Part shown: piece by piece, positions 53,536-62,756 of the stretch
Layout of the letters: every line of letters begins with the position of its first letter
Numbering within the stretch: the first letter of the stretch is position 1
Source: Photobacterium lipolyticum
GTDB lineage: Bacteria > Pseudomonadota > Gammaproteobacteria > Enterobacterales > Vibrionaceae
Reading direction: 5' to 3'
DNA: 64,000 nucleotides
NCBI RefSeq assembly: GCF_003026475.1
Contig: NZ_PYMC01000013.1
Coordinates: 1-64,000 of the forward strand
Translations under genes and position numbers: made by a program
Notes under the pieces: model-generated
Told to the model about the DNA's origin: nothing
The model's database searches: none
The model's input: the letters and a program-made list of their open reading frames with translations, nothing else

Positions 53536-54207
53536 CTAATGTGCGTTTTCAAATGCTAAGGCTTTTTTTTCGACTTTACGAAATACCAGAGTCAGAACGC
53601 CGTTAACCGTCAGGTAAAATGCGCCGGCAACACCAAAGACGACTAATGTGTCATAGGTCTGTGCATTAATACGCTGCGCGTAGCCCATGATATCCATAAT
53701 CGTAATTGTGCTCGCCAGAGAAGTCCCTTTAAACAGCAGAATCACTTCATTTGAATAAGCCGGAACTGCTCGACGAATGGCAAAAGGCAGTAAGACTCTT
53801 AATGTTGCCACCTTATCCATCCCCAACGCCCGGCAAGCTTGCCATTGGCCGGATGGAACCGCATCAAAGGCACCCTTAAACAGTTGTGTACTGTATGCGG
53901 CGGTATTCAATGCCAGTGCAAGCATGGCACAGAACCAAGGTTGACTTAGCCAGATCCACAACATGCTTTCACGTACTATTTCAAATTGCCCAGGCCCGTA
54001 ATACACCAAAAAGATTTGCACCAATAATGGTGTGCCGGTGAATAATGTAATGACTCCACGGCTCAGCCAGTGAATACCTGTTGTTCGCATGATTAACGTT
54101 AATGTCATAAAGATTGCAATAATACAACCCACAAACAGTGAAACGACGGTTAGTTCAATACTGGTGAGCAGGCCTTCAAGCATTTTCCAGACATGCTGTT
54201 CATTCAT
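53536..54207 (-). CDS. artM: Arginine ABC transporter permease ArtM
   Basis: This 223-residue inner-membrane permease of the HisM/GlnP class has four to five helices. The EAA-loop-like segment ACRALGMDKVATLRVLLPFAI fits ABC permeases. Together with ArtQ, ArtP and the binding protein it imports arginine. The order of genes on the minus strand is artP, artJ, artQ, artM; its start overlaps the artQ stop (ATG at 54207, artQ end at 54204), so the two are translationally coupled. Confidence 0.92.
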   Translation of the reverse strand: MNEQHVWKMLEGLLTSIELTVVSLFVGCIIAIFMTLTLIMRTTGIHWLSRGVITLFTGTPLLVQIFLVYYGPGQFEIVRESMLWIWLSQPWFCAMLALALNTAAYSTQLFKGAFDAVPSGQWQACRALGMDKVATLRVLLPFAIRRAVPAYSNEVILLFKGTSLASTITIMDIMGYAQRINAQTYDTLVVFGVAGAFYLTVNGVLTLVFRKVEKKALAFENAH

Positions 54208-54893
54208 GCGCTCGCTCCTTGTGGTGCGTTAAGGCCTTGAACGGTGAATTTTTTATCAATCATTTTGACTGCACGTTGGGTTAATAAAGTAATAATCAAA
54301 TAAATCGCAGCCGCACTCGCATACCAAGTAAAGCTTTCGTGCGTGGCAGCCGACGTTAACTGTGCCTGTTTAAGCAGATCGGTGACGCCGATCAGTGAAA
54401 CTAATGCGGTATCTTTTAACAGCACTAACCATTGGTTGGTTAATCCGGGTAGGGCATGTCTAATCGCCTGTGGTAAAACAATGCGTGTAAAACCATGAAA
54501 GCGGCTGATCCCTAATGCACTCGCGGCTTCCCGCTGACCATTTGAAACCGCTTTTAATGCCCCCCGCAATGTTTGCGCAGCATAAGAGGCAAAAATTAAA
54601 GACAGCGCGATGACACCTGATAAAAATGGGCTGATTTCGACATAGTCACCCGTGATCATAAAGAAGATCTGACCTGAGCCGAAAAAGATGAACAGCACCA
54701 CTAATAGTTCAGGCAAACCACGAAGAACGGTTACAAGTGCCGTCGTCGGCCAAAAAATTGCGCGCTGACGTGACATCTCGCCACCTGCAAACAAAACCGC
54801 TAGCACTAAGCCAACCAATAAGCTGGTAAATGCAAGCTGAATGGTCATCCAGCTTGCTTCTACGAGCGACAAAGAGTAACCCGAAAACGCCAT
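54204..54893 (-). CDS. artQ: Arginine ABC transporter permease ArtQ
   Basis: This 229-residue inner-membrane permease of the polar-amino-acid class shows LRGLPELLVVLFIFFGSGQ and an EAA loop SALGISRFHGFTRIVLPQAI. It pairs with ArtM as the channel of the arginine importer. Its start is 2 bp after the binding-protein stop, and its end overlaps the next permease, as expected for a coupled operon. Confidence 0.93.
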   Translation of the reverse strand: MAFSGYSLSLVEASWMTIQLAFTSLLVGLVLAVLFAGGEMSRQRAIFWPTTALVTVLRGLPELLVVLFIFFGSGQIFFMITGDYVEISPFLSGVIALSLIFASYAAQTLRGALKAVSNGQREAASALGISRFHGFTRIVLPQAIRHALPGLTNQWLVLLKDTALVSLIGVTDLLKQAQLTSAATHESFTWYASAAAIYLIITLLTQRAVKMIDKKFTVQGLNAPQGASA

Positions 54894-54894
54894 A

Positions 54895-55626
54895 TTACTT
54901 ACCGAAATACTTATCGAAAATAATCTGGTATTGGCCGTTTGCTTTTACTGTTTTAAGTGCAGTATTCAGCTTATCAACCAACTCCTGATCGTCTTTGTTA
55001 ATTGCAATACCAAAGCCGTTGCCAAAATATGCCGTATTGGTGACTGGTTGACCGACGTAGCTTAGCTTATCGTTGGTCTTAAACCATTCAGCGACAACAG
55101 CAGTATCACCAAAGACAGAGTCGATACGGCCATTTTGCATATCAATGAAGGCATCCTGATAGCTTGCATATGGCACTGCGGTTACGCTTGCCATTTGTTC
55201 AAGCAGATAGCTTTGGTGTGTTGACCCGTTTTGTACACCAACCCGCTTGCCGTTAAGGTCGGCCTGATCGGTAACGTTGTCATCGAGTGCAATAAATGCC
55301 GCAGCATTATCATAGTACGCATCGGTGAAGCTAACTTGCTTATTACGGGCTTCAGTGATGTCCATGGCAGAAATAGCAGCGTTGTAACGACGGAACTTTA
55401 ACGCAGGAATTAGGCTGTCGAATGCTTGATTATGGAAAGAACATTTTGCCTTGATTTCTTCACACAACGCGTTCGCTAAATCAACGTCAAAACCTTGGAT
55501 TTGATTGTTTTCATCAACGAATTCAAATGGTGCATAAGTCGCTTCCATCGCAAACTTTATCTCTTCCTGTGCAACTGCATTAGCTGAAGCCAGGCCAATT
55601 AACGTTGCTAATAAAATTTTTTTCAT
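54895..55626 (-). CDS. artJ: Arginine-binding periplasmic protein (ArtJ/ArtI)
   Basis: Starting at ATG 55626 (MKKILLATLIGLASANAVAQ), with GGAG upstream, gives 243 residues, the length of E. coli ArtJ. The signal peptide is cut near AVAQEE. The mature protein has the amino-acid-binding fold: FAMEATYAPFEFVDENNQIQ, GFDVDLANALCEEI, FDSLIPALKFRRYNAAISAM and GKRVGVQNGSTHQ. It delivers arginine to ArtQM. The gap to artP (about 195 bp) may contain its own promoter. Confidence 0.93.
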   Translation of the reverse strand: MKKILLATLIGLASANAVAQEEIKFAMEATYAPFEFVDENNQIQGFDVDLANALCEEIKAKCSFHNQAFDSLIPALKFRRYNAAISAMDITEARNKQVSFTDAYYDNAAAFIALDDNVTDQADLNGKRVGVQNGSTHQSYLLEQMASVTAVPYASYQDAFIDMQNGRIDSVFGDTAVVAEWFKTNDKLSYVGQPVTNTAYFGNGFGIAINKDDQELVDKLNTALKTVKANGQYQIIFDKYFGK

Positions 55627-55821
55627 TGCGATACTCCGTGCGTTATTGTTTTTCATCAAACATTATTTAATGAAAAATCAGCTTTCAGCAGGCTCTTTTT
55701 TAAGAAGAGACTAGGCATTGTTACGGCTGCTGAAATATCTGGGTTAATAGAAATAAAAAAGGTGTCATATCAATTTATAGGAATATCTGAATCGCCAAAG
55801 GCTATACAAATTAGCTATTCA

Positions 55822-56550
55822 TCAGTGAGTCAGGTATTCCGCAAATTCAGGGGTTGCTGGCGTATGGAACGCCTCTTTTGTGCCATGTTCTACTATGTAT
55901 CCCTTTTCAAGGTACAGAACATGACTTGCAATTTTTTTTGCAAAATCAACTTCATGAGTGACTACAATTTGAGTAATGCCGGTTTCACTTAGTTCGTTAA
56001 TGATCTGGACGATTTGATTGGTGATTTCCGGATCCAATGCCGCTGTCGGCTCGTCAAAAAGCAGTACATCAGGTTTCATCATTAAAGCTCGGGCAATCGC
56101 AACACGTTGCTGCTGACCGCCAGAAAGTTGCATCGGCCAGGCATCCGCTTTGTCTGCCAGTTGCAGCGTCGCAAGAATTTTCATTGCTTCTTTATGTGCG
56201 TCTTCTTTATTCATGCCAGCAACTTTCACTGGGGCTTCCACTAAATTTTCCAGAACAGTCATGTGTGGCCACAGGTTATATTGTTGGAAAACCATGCCAA
56301 CCTTACGACGTAGTCTTAAGCCATCCTTTTCTTGTACTTCAGTGGCGAAGTTAAATGCCTCGTTGGCGATATTCAGTTCACCGCTGTTTGCCGTTTCCAG
56401 TAAGTTCAGTACCCGCAGTAGTGAGCTTTTACCTGCACCACTTGGACCTAACAACACGAGGGTCTCTCCTGCGTGGCAGGTGAAATTCACATCGTGAAGA
56501 ACCTGCGTGTTTCCATAGAATTTGTTGATACCGCTTACTTGAATACTCAT
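55822..56550 (-). CDS. artP: Arginine ABC transporter ATPase ArtP
   Basis: The start at 56550 ([13 protein letters not shown]) gives 242 residues, the exact length of E. coli ArtP; another start at 56565 has a better ribosome-binding site, so 56565 is possible. The Walker [21 protein letters not shown], the Q-loop [14 protein letters not shown], the signature [17 protein letters not shown], Walker [15 protein letters not shown] and the His of VVTHEVDFA are all present. It powers arginine import. Confidence 0.95.
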   Translation of the reverse strand: MSIQVSGINKFYGNTQVLHDVNFTCHAGETLVLLGPSGAGKSSLLRVLNLLETANSGELNIANEAFNFATEVQEKDGLRLRRKVGMVFQQYNLWPHMTVLENLVEAPVKVAGMNKEDAHKEAMKILATLQLADKADAWPMQLSGGQQQRVAIARALMMKPDVLLFDEPTAALDPEITNQIVQIINELSETGITQIVVTHEVDFAKKIASHVLYLEKGYIVEHGTKEAFHTPATPEFAEYLTH

Positions 56551-56565
56551 GCCAATATGCTGCAT

Positions 56566-57092
56566 TAATTGTCACCAGGGGTTCATACTACCCATAATGG
56601 GTTCTTATGCAAGAAAAACGTATAAAAAATCGATTTTGTTGCATTTTTGTATATCAATTGTTCGTTATTCAGCGTTAATAACTGGTTTGACCGCTCAATT
56701 AGTTAGGTGTTGTCAATGAAACAAATAATCCAACGTTTATATATTTATGGTGATATTTTTGACTAATCACTGAGCCCATCATAGTAATCAGGAAATGATA
56801 AGCACGTGAACAAACCATTTTCAATAGTGCCTATCACACCTATGTGATTGGTTGGTAATCATTTCTCTCCTTTCGTCGCAGTATTGATTGGTCTGTTTAT
56901 ATAACTGGAATCCTGAAGCTTGAAAGGTGCGCGATTGAATAAATATTGACTGACTTATGAAAATAAAACTAGTCATAAGCTGCCGTATATTTGCTAATTG
57001 CTGCTTAATTGTATGGGTTTATGCCGGGGGGAGGGTGGTGGTTGCGGGAATTTAGTCATATTGACGCTTTAGAAAAATGAGGCTTCTAGGGT
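56566..57092. other. Intergenic region upstream of artP
   Basis: About 530 bases. The artP promoter must lie near the left end, where a possible ArgR-type site (TTGCATTTTTGTATATC, about 56639-56655) can be read. Nothing else was identified before the terminator of punC. Confidence 0.4.
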
Positions 57093-57119
57093 AAAAAAAA
57101 GGCTGCTCAAAGGCAACCT
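57093..57119 (-). terminator. Terminator of punC
   Basis: On the minus strand, AGGTTGC and GCAGCCT pair (one G-U) around CTTTGA and are followed by a long T tract, about 40 bp past the punC stop. Confidence 0.8.
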
Positions 57120-57156
57120 CAACTAATTATGCAAATTTAGCGCTTTGGTGGTGCAA

Positions 57157-58365
57157 CTATGCAGTTTGTACCTGTTGCACTGTCTGACGACGTGCCTGCA
57201 CCACAAATGCAAAACCGATTATTACGATAAAACCTGCAGCTAGCATTACTGTCGTTATCGTTATTAAGCCTTTTGCCGTGAAAGCAGAGACAATGCCGCT
57301 TGCCGCAAAACAGATAATGGTTTGCAGAAAATTCAGCAATCCTGCTGCAGTAGCACTGCAGTTTTTGAAGTCTTCCAGTGCCTGACTAACAACAATGGGA
57401 TAAATCGCACCGTTGGCAGCAGCAAGGAAACAGAATGGAATAAGGATCGGCCAGATAGTCGTTGGCTCAGTATTGGTTGAAATAAGGAACATGACCAACA
57501 CACTTGCGAAAAACAGTTTTAATAACCAAGGCAAAATCTGTTTGCCTTCGAAGCGGTTCAGTAGGGTACGACAACCATAGCCACCGATAATGAAGCCAAC
57601 AGTTTGTGGCGCATAACTCAGGCCGATATCTGCACCTGAATAACCCATCGCTCCCATTACAAAAGGAGATCCCGTCAGGTAGGCAAAGAATGCGGCAGAA
57701 CAAGCAGCAAAAATAAGCATATTTCCGATGAATTTTTTTGAACCTAGAATTTGCTTATAATCACGACGTAATTGAATGGCTGTCTTTTCATTTGTTTTGC
57801 TTATAGGTGCGCTTTCGACCTCTTTTAGTGTCATAACGGCTAAAACAGCACCAAAACCTACCAATGAAATAAAGATGCTACGCCAGCCGAATTGACCTTC
57901 AAGCAGTGCGCCGGCCAGTGGGGCAAGAGCCGGGGATAAAGCGACAAGTGGCATGATCGTCGCGAAAATACGCTCTGATACCTTACCTTCGTAGCGGTCA
58001 ACGACAACAGCCTGCCAGATAACGGTGGCACTACAGGCGCCTAGAGCTTGAGTAAAACGTGCAGCCAGGAACAGTTCGACAGTTGGAGCAAAAGCACATA
58101 GTACTGATGCGATGCTAAATAGGGTCATACCACCCAAAAGAACTTTGATACGGCCAACTCGATCCGATAACGGGCCGTAGACCAGTTGACCAAGCGCCAT
58201 ACCCAAAAGGAATATACTTAGAGATAATCCAATAAGTGACTGTGTGGTGCTAAAATCTTCTTGAATAGTCGAAAATGCCGGTAAATACATGTCTGTCGCC
58301 AGAAAACCTAACATACTTAGGCAGGCAAACCAGCTTAGGGTGACTTTAGATGGTTGGTTTTTCAT
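57157..58365 (-). CDS. punC: Purine nucleoside exporter PunC (Bcr/CflA-type MFS)
   Basis: This 402-residue inner-membrane protein has twelve predicted helices of the major facilitator superfamily. FLATDMYLPAFSTIQEDFS at the first helix, YGPLSDRVGRIKVLL (MFS loop), CSATVIWQAVVVDRYEGK, PLVALSPALAPLAGALLEG and NGAIYPIVVSQALEDF all match the E. coli PunC (YdhC) pattern. It is divergent from a PunR-like regulator, as in E. coli. It probably transports purine nucleosides or related compounds; drug export is possible for the wider family. Confidence 0.88.
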   Translation of the reverse strand: MKNQPSKVTLSWFACLSMLGFLATDMYLPAFSTIQEDFSTTQSLIGLSLSIFLLGMALGQLVYGPLSDRVGRIKVLLGGMTLFSIASVLCAFAPTVELFLAARFTQALGACSATVIWQAVVVDRYEGKVSERIFATIMPLVALSPALAPLAGALLEGQFGWRSIFISLVGFGAVLAVMTLKEVESAPISKTNEKTAIQLRRDYKQILGSKKFIGNMLIFAACSAAFFAYLTGSPFVMGAMGYSGADIGLSYAPQTVGFIIGGYGCRTLLNRFEGKQILPWLLKLFFASVLVMFLISTNTEPTTIWPILIPFCFLAAANGAIYPIVVSQALEDFKNCSATAAGLLNFLQTIICFAASGIVSAFTAKGLITITTVMLAAGFIVIIGFAFVVQARRQTVQQVQTA

Positions 58366-58387
58366 TATGGTTTAACTTTATTGAAAT

Positions 58388-58456
58388 AACATTGCTTGCA
58401 AGTGTAGTTGTGGTTTTCCTTACTGTGAAACGGTAATATTTCAACATTGCTTTCAA
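58388..58456. promoter_or_regulatory. Candidate PunR operators between punC and punR
   Basis: Two related boxes, AACATTGCTTGCAA at 58388-58401 and AACATTGCTTTCAA at 58443-58456, lie 55 bp apart in the 106-bp divergent gap. The first contains the palindrome TTGCTTGCAA. LysR regulators often bind such paired sites. The assignment to PunR is inference from position. Confidence 0.5.
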
Positions 58457-58471
58457 AAAAATTGATTTGAT

Positions 58472-59374
58472 ATGTTTTCGTACAATGATCTCCAAGTTAT
58501 TGATGTTGTTGCTAGGCGCGGCAGCTTTTCTGCTGCCGCAGAAGAACTACACAAAGTGCCAAGTGCAATTAGCTATACCGTTCGGTTAATAGAAGAGCGA
58601 TTAGTTGTCGATTTATTTGTCCGTATGCACAGGCAGGTGAAATTAACCGCTGCCGGCGAGTATTTTGTCGAAGAAGCACGCAATCTGATCAAACAGATGG
58701 AACAGATGCGTTTACAGACCCAGCGGGTAGCCAACGGTTGGTCGCAAAGTGTCTCGGTTGCATTAGATACAGTTGTGCGTGAAAGTCGGGTTAATACCTT
58801 GGTGCGTGATTTTTATCAGGCTTTTCCCGATGTCGAGCTGCATTTGACCATGGAGGTGTTCAATGGTGTCTGGGATGCGTTGGCTGATGGTCGTGCTGAT
58901 ATTGCGATCGGTGCAACAGCCGCAGTTCCTGTTGGTGGATATTTCGCTTACCGCGATATGGGGACACTATCCTGGAAGTTTGTGGTCTGCAAAGATCATC
59001 CGTTAGCGAAGAGTGAGCATAAACTTGGGCCTGATGAGCTTGCGCAGTATCCTGCCATCTGTATTGAAGATACATCTAGAACCTTGCCTAAACGCGTAAC
59101 CTGGTTGATGGATAACCAGCGTCGTATTATGGTGCCAAACTGGCACAGTGCCCTGCAGTGTTTAAAGGCAGGGTTAGGCGTATGTGTGGTGCCTGCGCAT
59201 ATGGCGATGCCCCGTATTGAGACTGGAGAGCTGGTGGAAAAGCAATTAGTCAATAAACCGCCGGTCAGTCCGTGTTGCCTAGCCTGGAACACCGAAAATT
59301 CGAATCCGGCACTTGATTGGTTACTCGATTATTTGGGTGACAGCGAACAGTTACACCGCGAATGGATGCGTTAG
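58472..59374 (+). CDS. punR: LysR-family regulator PunR
   Basis: This 300-residue DNA-binding protein has the LysR helix-turn-helix at about 1-62 (VIDVVARRGSFSAAAEELHK, VPSAISYTVRLIEERL) and an effector-binding domain that follows E. coli PunR (YdhB) closely (VFNGVWDALADGRADIAIGA, DTSRTLPKRVTWLMDNQRR). In E. coli, PunR activates punC in response to purine nucleosides; the divergent arrangement here is the same. Its C-terminus SNPALDWLLDYLGDSEQL is also conserved. Confidence 0.93.
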   Translation: MFSYNDLQVIDVVARRGSFSAAAEELHKVPSAISYTVRLIEERLVVDLFVRMHRQVKLTAAGEYFVEEARNLIKQMEQMRLQTQRVANGWSQSVSVALDTVVRESRVNTLVRDFYQAFPDVELHLTMEVFNGVWDALADGRADIAIGATAAVPVGGYFAYRDMGTLSWKFVVCKDHPLAKSEHKLGPDELAQYPAICIEDTSRTLPKRVTWLMDNQRRIMVPNWHSALQCLKAGLGVCVVPAHMAMPRIETGELVEKQLVNKPPVSPCCLAWNTENSNPALDWLLDYLGDSEQLHREWMR

Positions 59375-59460
59375 TTCTGATATTGAATATTTTCTCTGAA
59401 CGGCTAATGATGCGGTTGAAGATACCCGTTATGATAACAATAACGGGTTCGATCAATTTT

Positions 59461-60069
59461 TTAATCTCTCAACGTCTGATAGCCTGCCCAGATCCGTGTG
59501 GCTGTTGTAACCCAGCACAAGCTACCGAATATCCAGGCTATAGTTGAGAAATGCTGTGGCAAGAGGCAGAACAAGATGAAACAGGCAATTGTTTCTGTGC
59601 CTTCGGTCAGGCCGCCAATGTAGTAAAGCGATTTTTGTTTATAGACCAGGTTTTCGATATTGAGCTTGCTTGCCATTATGGCAAAAGAGAGGAAACTTGA
59701 TCCCGTACCGATAAAGGCAAAAATCAAAAATGCACCAGCAACGGCATTAGCGCCAGGATCGGCCAGAACAAAGCCAAATGGCACCATGGAATAGAAAAGA
59801 AAATCCAGGGTAATATCAAGGAAACCACCGCAATCAGTTATGCCTTGTTTACGGGCTATTGCGCCATCTAAACCGTCAAACAATCGGTTAATGAGAATAA
59901 AAGCCAAAGCCCAGTCATATTGCTGAAAGGCGAGGGCAGGCAGCACCAGTAATCCCAGCAAGAATCCGGTTATTGTTACCTGATTGGCTGTGATCCCAAT
60001 TTTATCCGGTAGGGCTGCAGCCGATTGTAAAGGCCTGCGGATCATTTTAATGGTATAACGATCAATCAT
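59461..60069 (-). CDS. ynjF: CDP-alcohol phosphatidyltransferase YnjF
   Basis: Starting at ATG 60069 (MIDRYTIKMIRRPLQSAA) gives 202 residues, near E. coli YnjF at 206. The catalytic motif of CDP-alcohol phosphatidyltransferases is complete: DGLDGAIARKQGITDCGGFLDITLDF. Several membrane helices follow (AFLIFAFIGTGSSFLSFAI) and FLSFAIMASKL and YYIGGLTEGTET match YnjF. It transfers a phosphatidyl or similar group from a CDP-linked lipid to an alcohol; the substrate is unknown. The start overlaps the ynjD stop by eight bases. Confidence 0.9.
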   Translation of the reverse strand: MIDRYTIKMIRRPLQSAAALPDKIGITANQVTITGFLLGLLVLPALAFQQYDWALAFILINRLFDGLDGAIARKQGITDCGGFLDITLDFLFYSMVPFGFVLADPGANAVAGAFLIFAFIGTGSSFLSFAIMASKLNIENLVYKQKSLYYIGGLTEGTETIACFILFCLLPQHFSTIAWIFGSLCWVTTATRIWAGYQTLRD

Positions 60070-60712
60070 GACGAGTCTCCTTATTCCAGGGCCAGCGTAA
60101 TACATTACCACCATCGGGGATATCGTCATCGTCATGGGTGACCATCAGCGCTGGAATATTCTGTGCCTTTATTTGCTCAAAGACAAATTGCCGGAAAGCG
60201 GTTCGTAATTCCTTATCTAATTTGCTGAAAGGCTCATCAAGTAAAACCGCTTCAGGTTTCGCCAATAAGGTACGCATCAGGCTGATGCGGGCTCGTTGAC
60301 CGCCTGAGATTTCTGTTGGCATATGATATGCAATTTCTTCCAATCCAATTTGTGCCAAGGTCAAAATGGCGTGTTTTTTCCGGTTACTTCCCTTTATTTG
60401 CCGGGGCAGGCCGAAGGCTAGGTTTTCCCATATGTTCAGGTGAGGAAAGAGCAGATCATCCTGAAACAGGATTCCAATTCGTCGCTGATCCGGTTCTAGT
60501 TCATTCATTGAACTGTTATTCAGCGAAATTTGGCCTTGCAGGGCAAACGTCGGGCTTAAATGGCCAGCAACCGCACTGAGCAGGCTGGATTTACCGCAGC
60601 CACTTGGCCCCATTAAGGTTAATACCTCACCTTGATTGACGGTAAAGGTCACTGACGAAATAAGCGGCGTAGTGCCATTACTTATAGTGAGGTTTTCCAC
60701 AGATAAGGTCAT
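60062..60712 (-). CDS. ynjD: ABC transporter ATPase YnjD
   Basis: Starting at ATG 60712 (MTLSVENLTISNGTTPL) gives 216 residues, like E. coli YnjD at 217; the extension to 60775 overlaps ynjC more deeply and is not needed. The Walker A MGPSGCGKSSLLSAVAGH, IGILFQDDLLFPHLN, signature ISGGQRARISLMRTLLA, Walker B VLLDEPFSKLDKELR and MVTHDDDD are clear. With YnjC and YnjB it forms an importer; thiamine or a related compound has been suggested for the family but is unproven. It overlaps ynjC by 35 bp. Confidence 0.92.
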   Translation of the reverse strand: MTLSVENLTISNGTTPLISSVTFTVNQGEVLTLMGPSGCGKSSLLSAVAGHLSPTFALQGQISLNNSSMNELEPDQRRIGILFQDDLLFPHLNIWENLAFGLPRQIKGSNRKKHAILTLAQIGLEEIAYHMPTEISGGQRARISLMRTLLAKPEAVLLDEPFSKLDKELRTAFRQFVFEQIKAQNIPALMVTHDDDDIPDGGNVLRWPWNKETRHD

Positions 60713-62387
60713 CCGTGTCGGTACTCCGTTGTTGCTGACTGCGACGGGAATAGTTTCCCGATAGGCGACTGGCAATAAGCGCCAGGGTAAAGAAAACTAA
60801 AGGTAGTAACCCTTGTAATAATCCGTAAATAGCACTGACTCGGCGATCTTGCCCGCTGGCTAATGCTACGGCTTCGGTTGTTAAAGTCGAGATACGTCCC
60901 GCGCCTAAGATTTGGGTTGGTAGATACTGCGCCAGGCTCACGCTCATCCCAACGGCAAGAGCCAGCCAGATAGCAGGCATCATGAGCGGACGCTTTACTC
61001 GCCACCAGGCAGACCACGCGCTTAAGCCTAAACTGCGGGCTGACTGGTCCAGACGAATATCATAGGTTCGCCATGGACCGTCTAATGCCAGATAAAGATA
61101 TGGAAAAACGAAAAGAACGTGACTCCATATCACCCAAAACCAATAGTGCTGCCCAGTAAACAAGAAAGTGGAAACCTGAATGCCGAACAAAATAGAAAGC
61201 TGCGGGATCACCATCGGTAAGGCGATAAGCCAGGTTGGGATTCCTCGCTGGTACTTTTGTCGGTGTTCCAGACAGCCGATAGCCAGCACTAATGCGATAA
61301 ATGCACTGCTAAGTGCCAGTAAAATACTATTAGATGCCAATTGTATTAATGATTCGCTTTCTTGTTGCCAGAAACGTGTGCTATAGCGGCTTGGCAGCAG
61401 ATCAGGAAAGCGCCACCGTTGGGCAAAAGACCAGATGAACAGTACTGGTACCACGATGACAGGTACCATCGTAAAGGGCCAGTGCAAGTGAACGCCTGAT
61501 AAAAATATCTTATTCTTTTTGGATGACGGACCTGAATATTGCCATTGCCGCTTAACATCGAAAAGTAGCCATTCAATCAGACGAGCCAGTGTTAATACGC
61601 CGAAAGAAAGCACAAGTAATATGATGGCACCGACAGCGGCCCGGGGGATCTGGGTAAGATCGGGTTCATTAAACCATTGCCAGACTAATATCGCTAATGT
61701 TGGCGGGCGTGATGGGCCTAAGATCATGGCGATATCAACCACGGACAAGCCATAAGCTAATACGGCGTAGATAGGCATTCGCATTTTAGGTAGCCACTGA
61801 GGCAAAATGACTTTTAGCCAGCTCTCGCTGTGGCTGTAGCCTAGACCGGAAGCAACAGCCTGTAATTGGTTGAACTGTATTTGATGGAGTACTGAAACGC
61901 TCATTAACAATAGGAAAGGGGTTTCTTTAATTGCCAGCGCCAGCATCAGCCCGATGCCATACGGATCTTGGATGAGAGCGAACAGTGACGCCGTGTCGAT
62001 GCCTGCGGTTTCAGCAACGCGGAATAACCATCCTGTCGGGGAAAATGTAAACGCAAAACCAATGGCAAATGCGACATGAGGCAGCGCCAGCATGGGAGCG
62101 ATCAGATGCTCAATTCGCTGCCAGCGCGAACTGTTCCAGTTCGCCTGTAAAATCAGAAAGCAAAATGTGGTTGCCAACACAGTACTGCCGACACCAGAAA
62201 ACAGTGTGAGCAATATGGACTGGCCAAGACCAGGCCACTGCAAGGCCGAGGAAAATGCAGACAGATTCGGGAAATCTAAGCCAAGTGCGGGTAACCAGGA
62301 AAAAGCCGGAACCGCAATGCCAATTACCCCGGGAAGTAAGGGCAGTGCGCATATCACAATGGTTGCCAGGTAAAGCAAACGGATCAT
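60678..62387 (-). CDS. ynjC: ABC transporter permease YnjC (fused double permease)
   Basis: This 569-residue inner-membrane protein has about twelve helices in two related permease halves. Each half has an EAA-type loop: ASGLGYSHSESWLKVILPQW in the first and ARSLGLSAWSAWWRVKRPLM in the second. It matches the two-half permeases of the FbpB/ThiP class and E. coli YnjC. It forms the channel for the YnjB-bound substrate. The upstream gap to ynjB contains repeats. Confidence 0.9.
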   Translation of the reverse strand: MIRLLYLATIVICALPLLPGVIGIAVPAFSWLPALGLDFPNLSAFSSALQWPGLGQSILLTLFSGVGSTVLATTFCFLILQANWNSSRWQRIEHLIAPMLALPHVAFAIGFAFTFSPTGWLFRVAETAGIDTASLFALIQDPYGIGLMLALAIKETPFLLLMSVSVLHQIQFNQLQAVASGLGYSHSESWLKVILPQWLPKMRMPIYAVLAYGLSVVDIAMILGPSRPPTLAILVWQWFNEPDLTQIPRAAVGAIILLVLSFGVLTLARLIEWLLFDVKRQWQYSGPSSKKNKIFLSGVHLHWPFTMVPVIVVPVLFIWSFAQRWRFPDLLPSRYSTRFWQQESESLIQLASNSILLALSSAFIALVLAIGCLEHRQKYQRGIPTWLIALPMVIPQLSILFGIQVSTFLFTGQHYWFWVIWSHVLFVFPYLYLALDGPWRTYDIRLDQSARSLGLSAWSAWWRVKRPLMMPAIWLALAVGMSVSLAQYLPTQILGAGRISTLTTEAVALASGQDRRVSAIYGLLQGLLPLVFFTLALIASRLSGNYSRRSQQQRSTDTDDLICGKPHYK

Positions 62388-62518
62388 GGCAGGCTCAAAG
62401 CGTGAGTGACTTGAGTGCTGTATAAAAATAATAGTTGCATGCGTATCACTGGTCTTCCTGATGAATTATGAGAACAGAGTGCCGAGGTTGCAGGATCTCG
62501 ACACTCGTATTCTAGTTT

Positions 62519-62692
62519 CTAGCACTTAACACAGAGGTTTTGAACAGTTCAGTCACCAACCATCGTCATTCCGTAAAGTGAGGAACGAACTTATACGGAA
62601 TCTAAGACGCACATGGTTAGAGCTGGATCCCGGATATCTCGTTCCTCGATGACGTGCTTAAACTAGTAAAAACTTGTGTGAAAGGGGACTAG
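62519..62692. repeat. MITE-like dispersed repeat, copy 2
   Basis: A 174-bp relative of the element at 11793-11983, sharing CTAG ends and the core from CGTCATTCCG to ACGGAATCTAAG and from GGATCCCGGATATC to TCGTTCCTC. It lacks about 15 bases of the right part (AATTCCGGG missing). No coding potential. Confidence 0.75.
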
Positions 62693-62702
62693 TTTCTAGT
62701 TT

Positions 62703-62751
62703 TACTCTCTACTCTCTACTCTCTACTCTCTACTCTCTACTCTCTACTTTC
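62703..62751. repeat. Heptanucleotide tandem repeat (TACTCTC)n
   Basis: Six perfect TACTCTC units and a seventh with one change (TACTTTC), lying between the MITE-like element and the end of ynjB. A 7-bp unit would shift any reading frame, but no gene spans it; effects on transcript stability are possible. Confidence 0.95.
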
Positions 62752-62756
62752 TATAA

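Larger units (their letters stand above)
62388..62756. other. Repeat-filled gap between ynjB and ynjC
   Basis: About 370 bases. It holds copy 2 of the MITE-like element (62519-62692) and a heptanucleotide tandem repeat (62703-62751). In related species the two ynj genes are usually close together, so the insertion separates an operon. Confidence 0.7.

Noticed and set aside
56639..56655. Firm ArgR operator upstream of artP
   Set aside because: One half looks like an ARG box but the other is weak; kept only as a note in the intergenic entry.
62703..62751. TACTCTC array as a CRISPR or attachment site
   Set aside because: There are no spacers and no integrase gene nearby; a simple tandem repeat.
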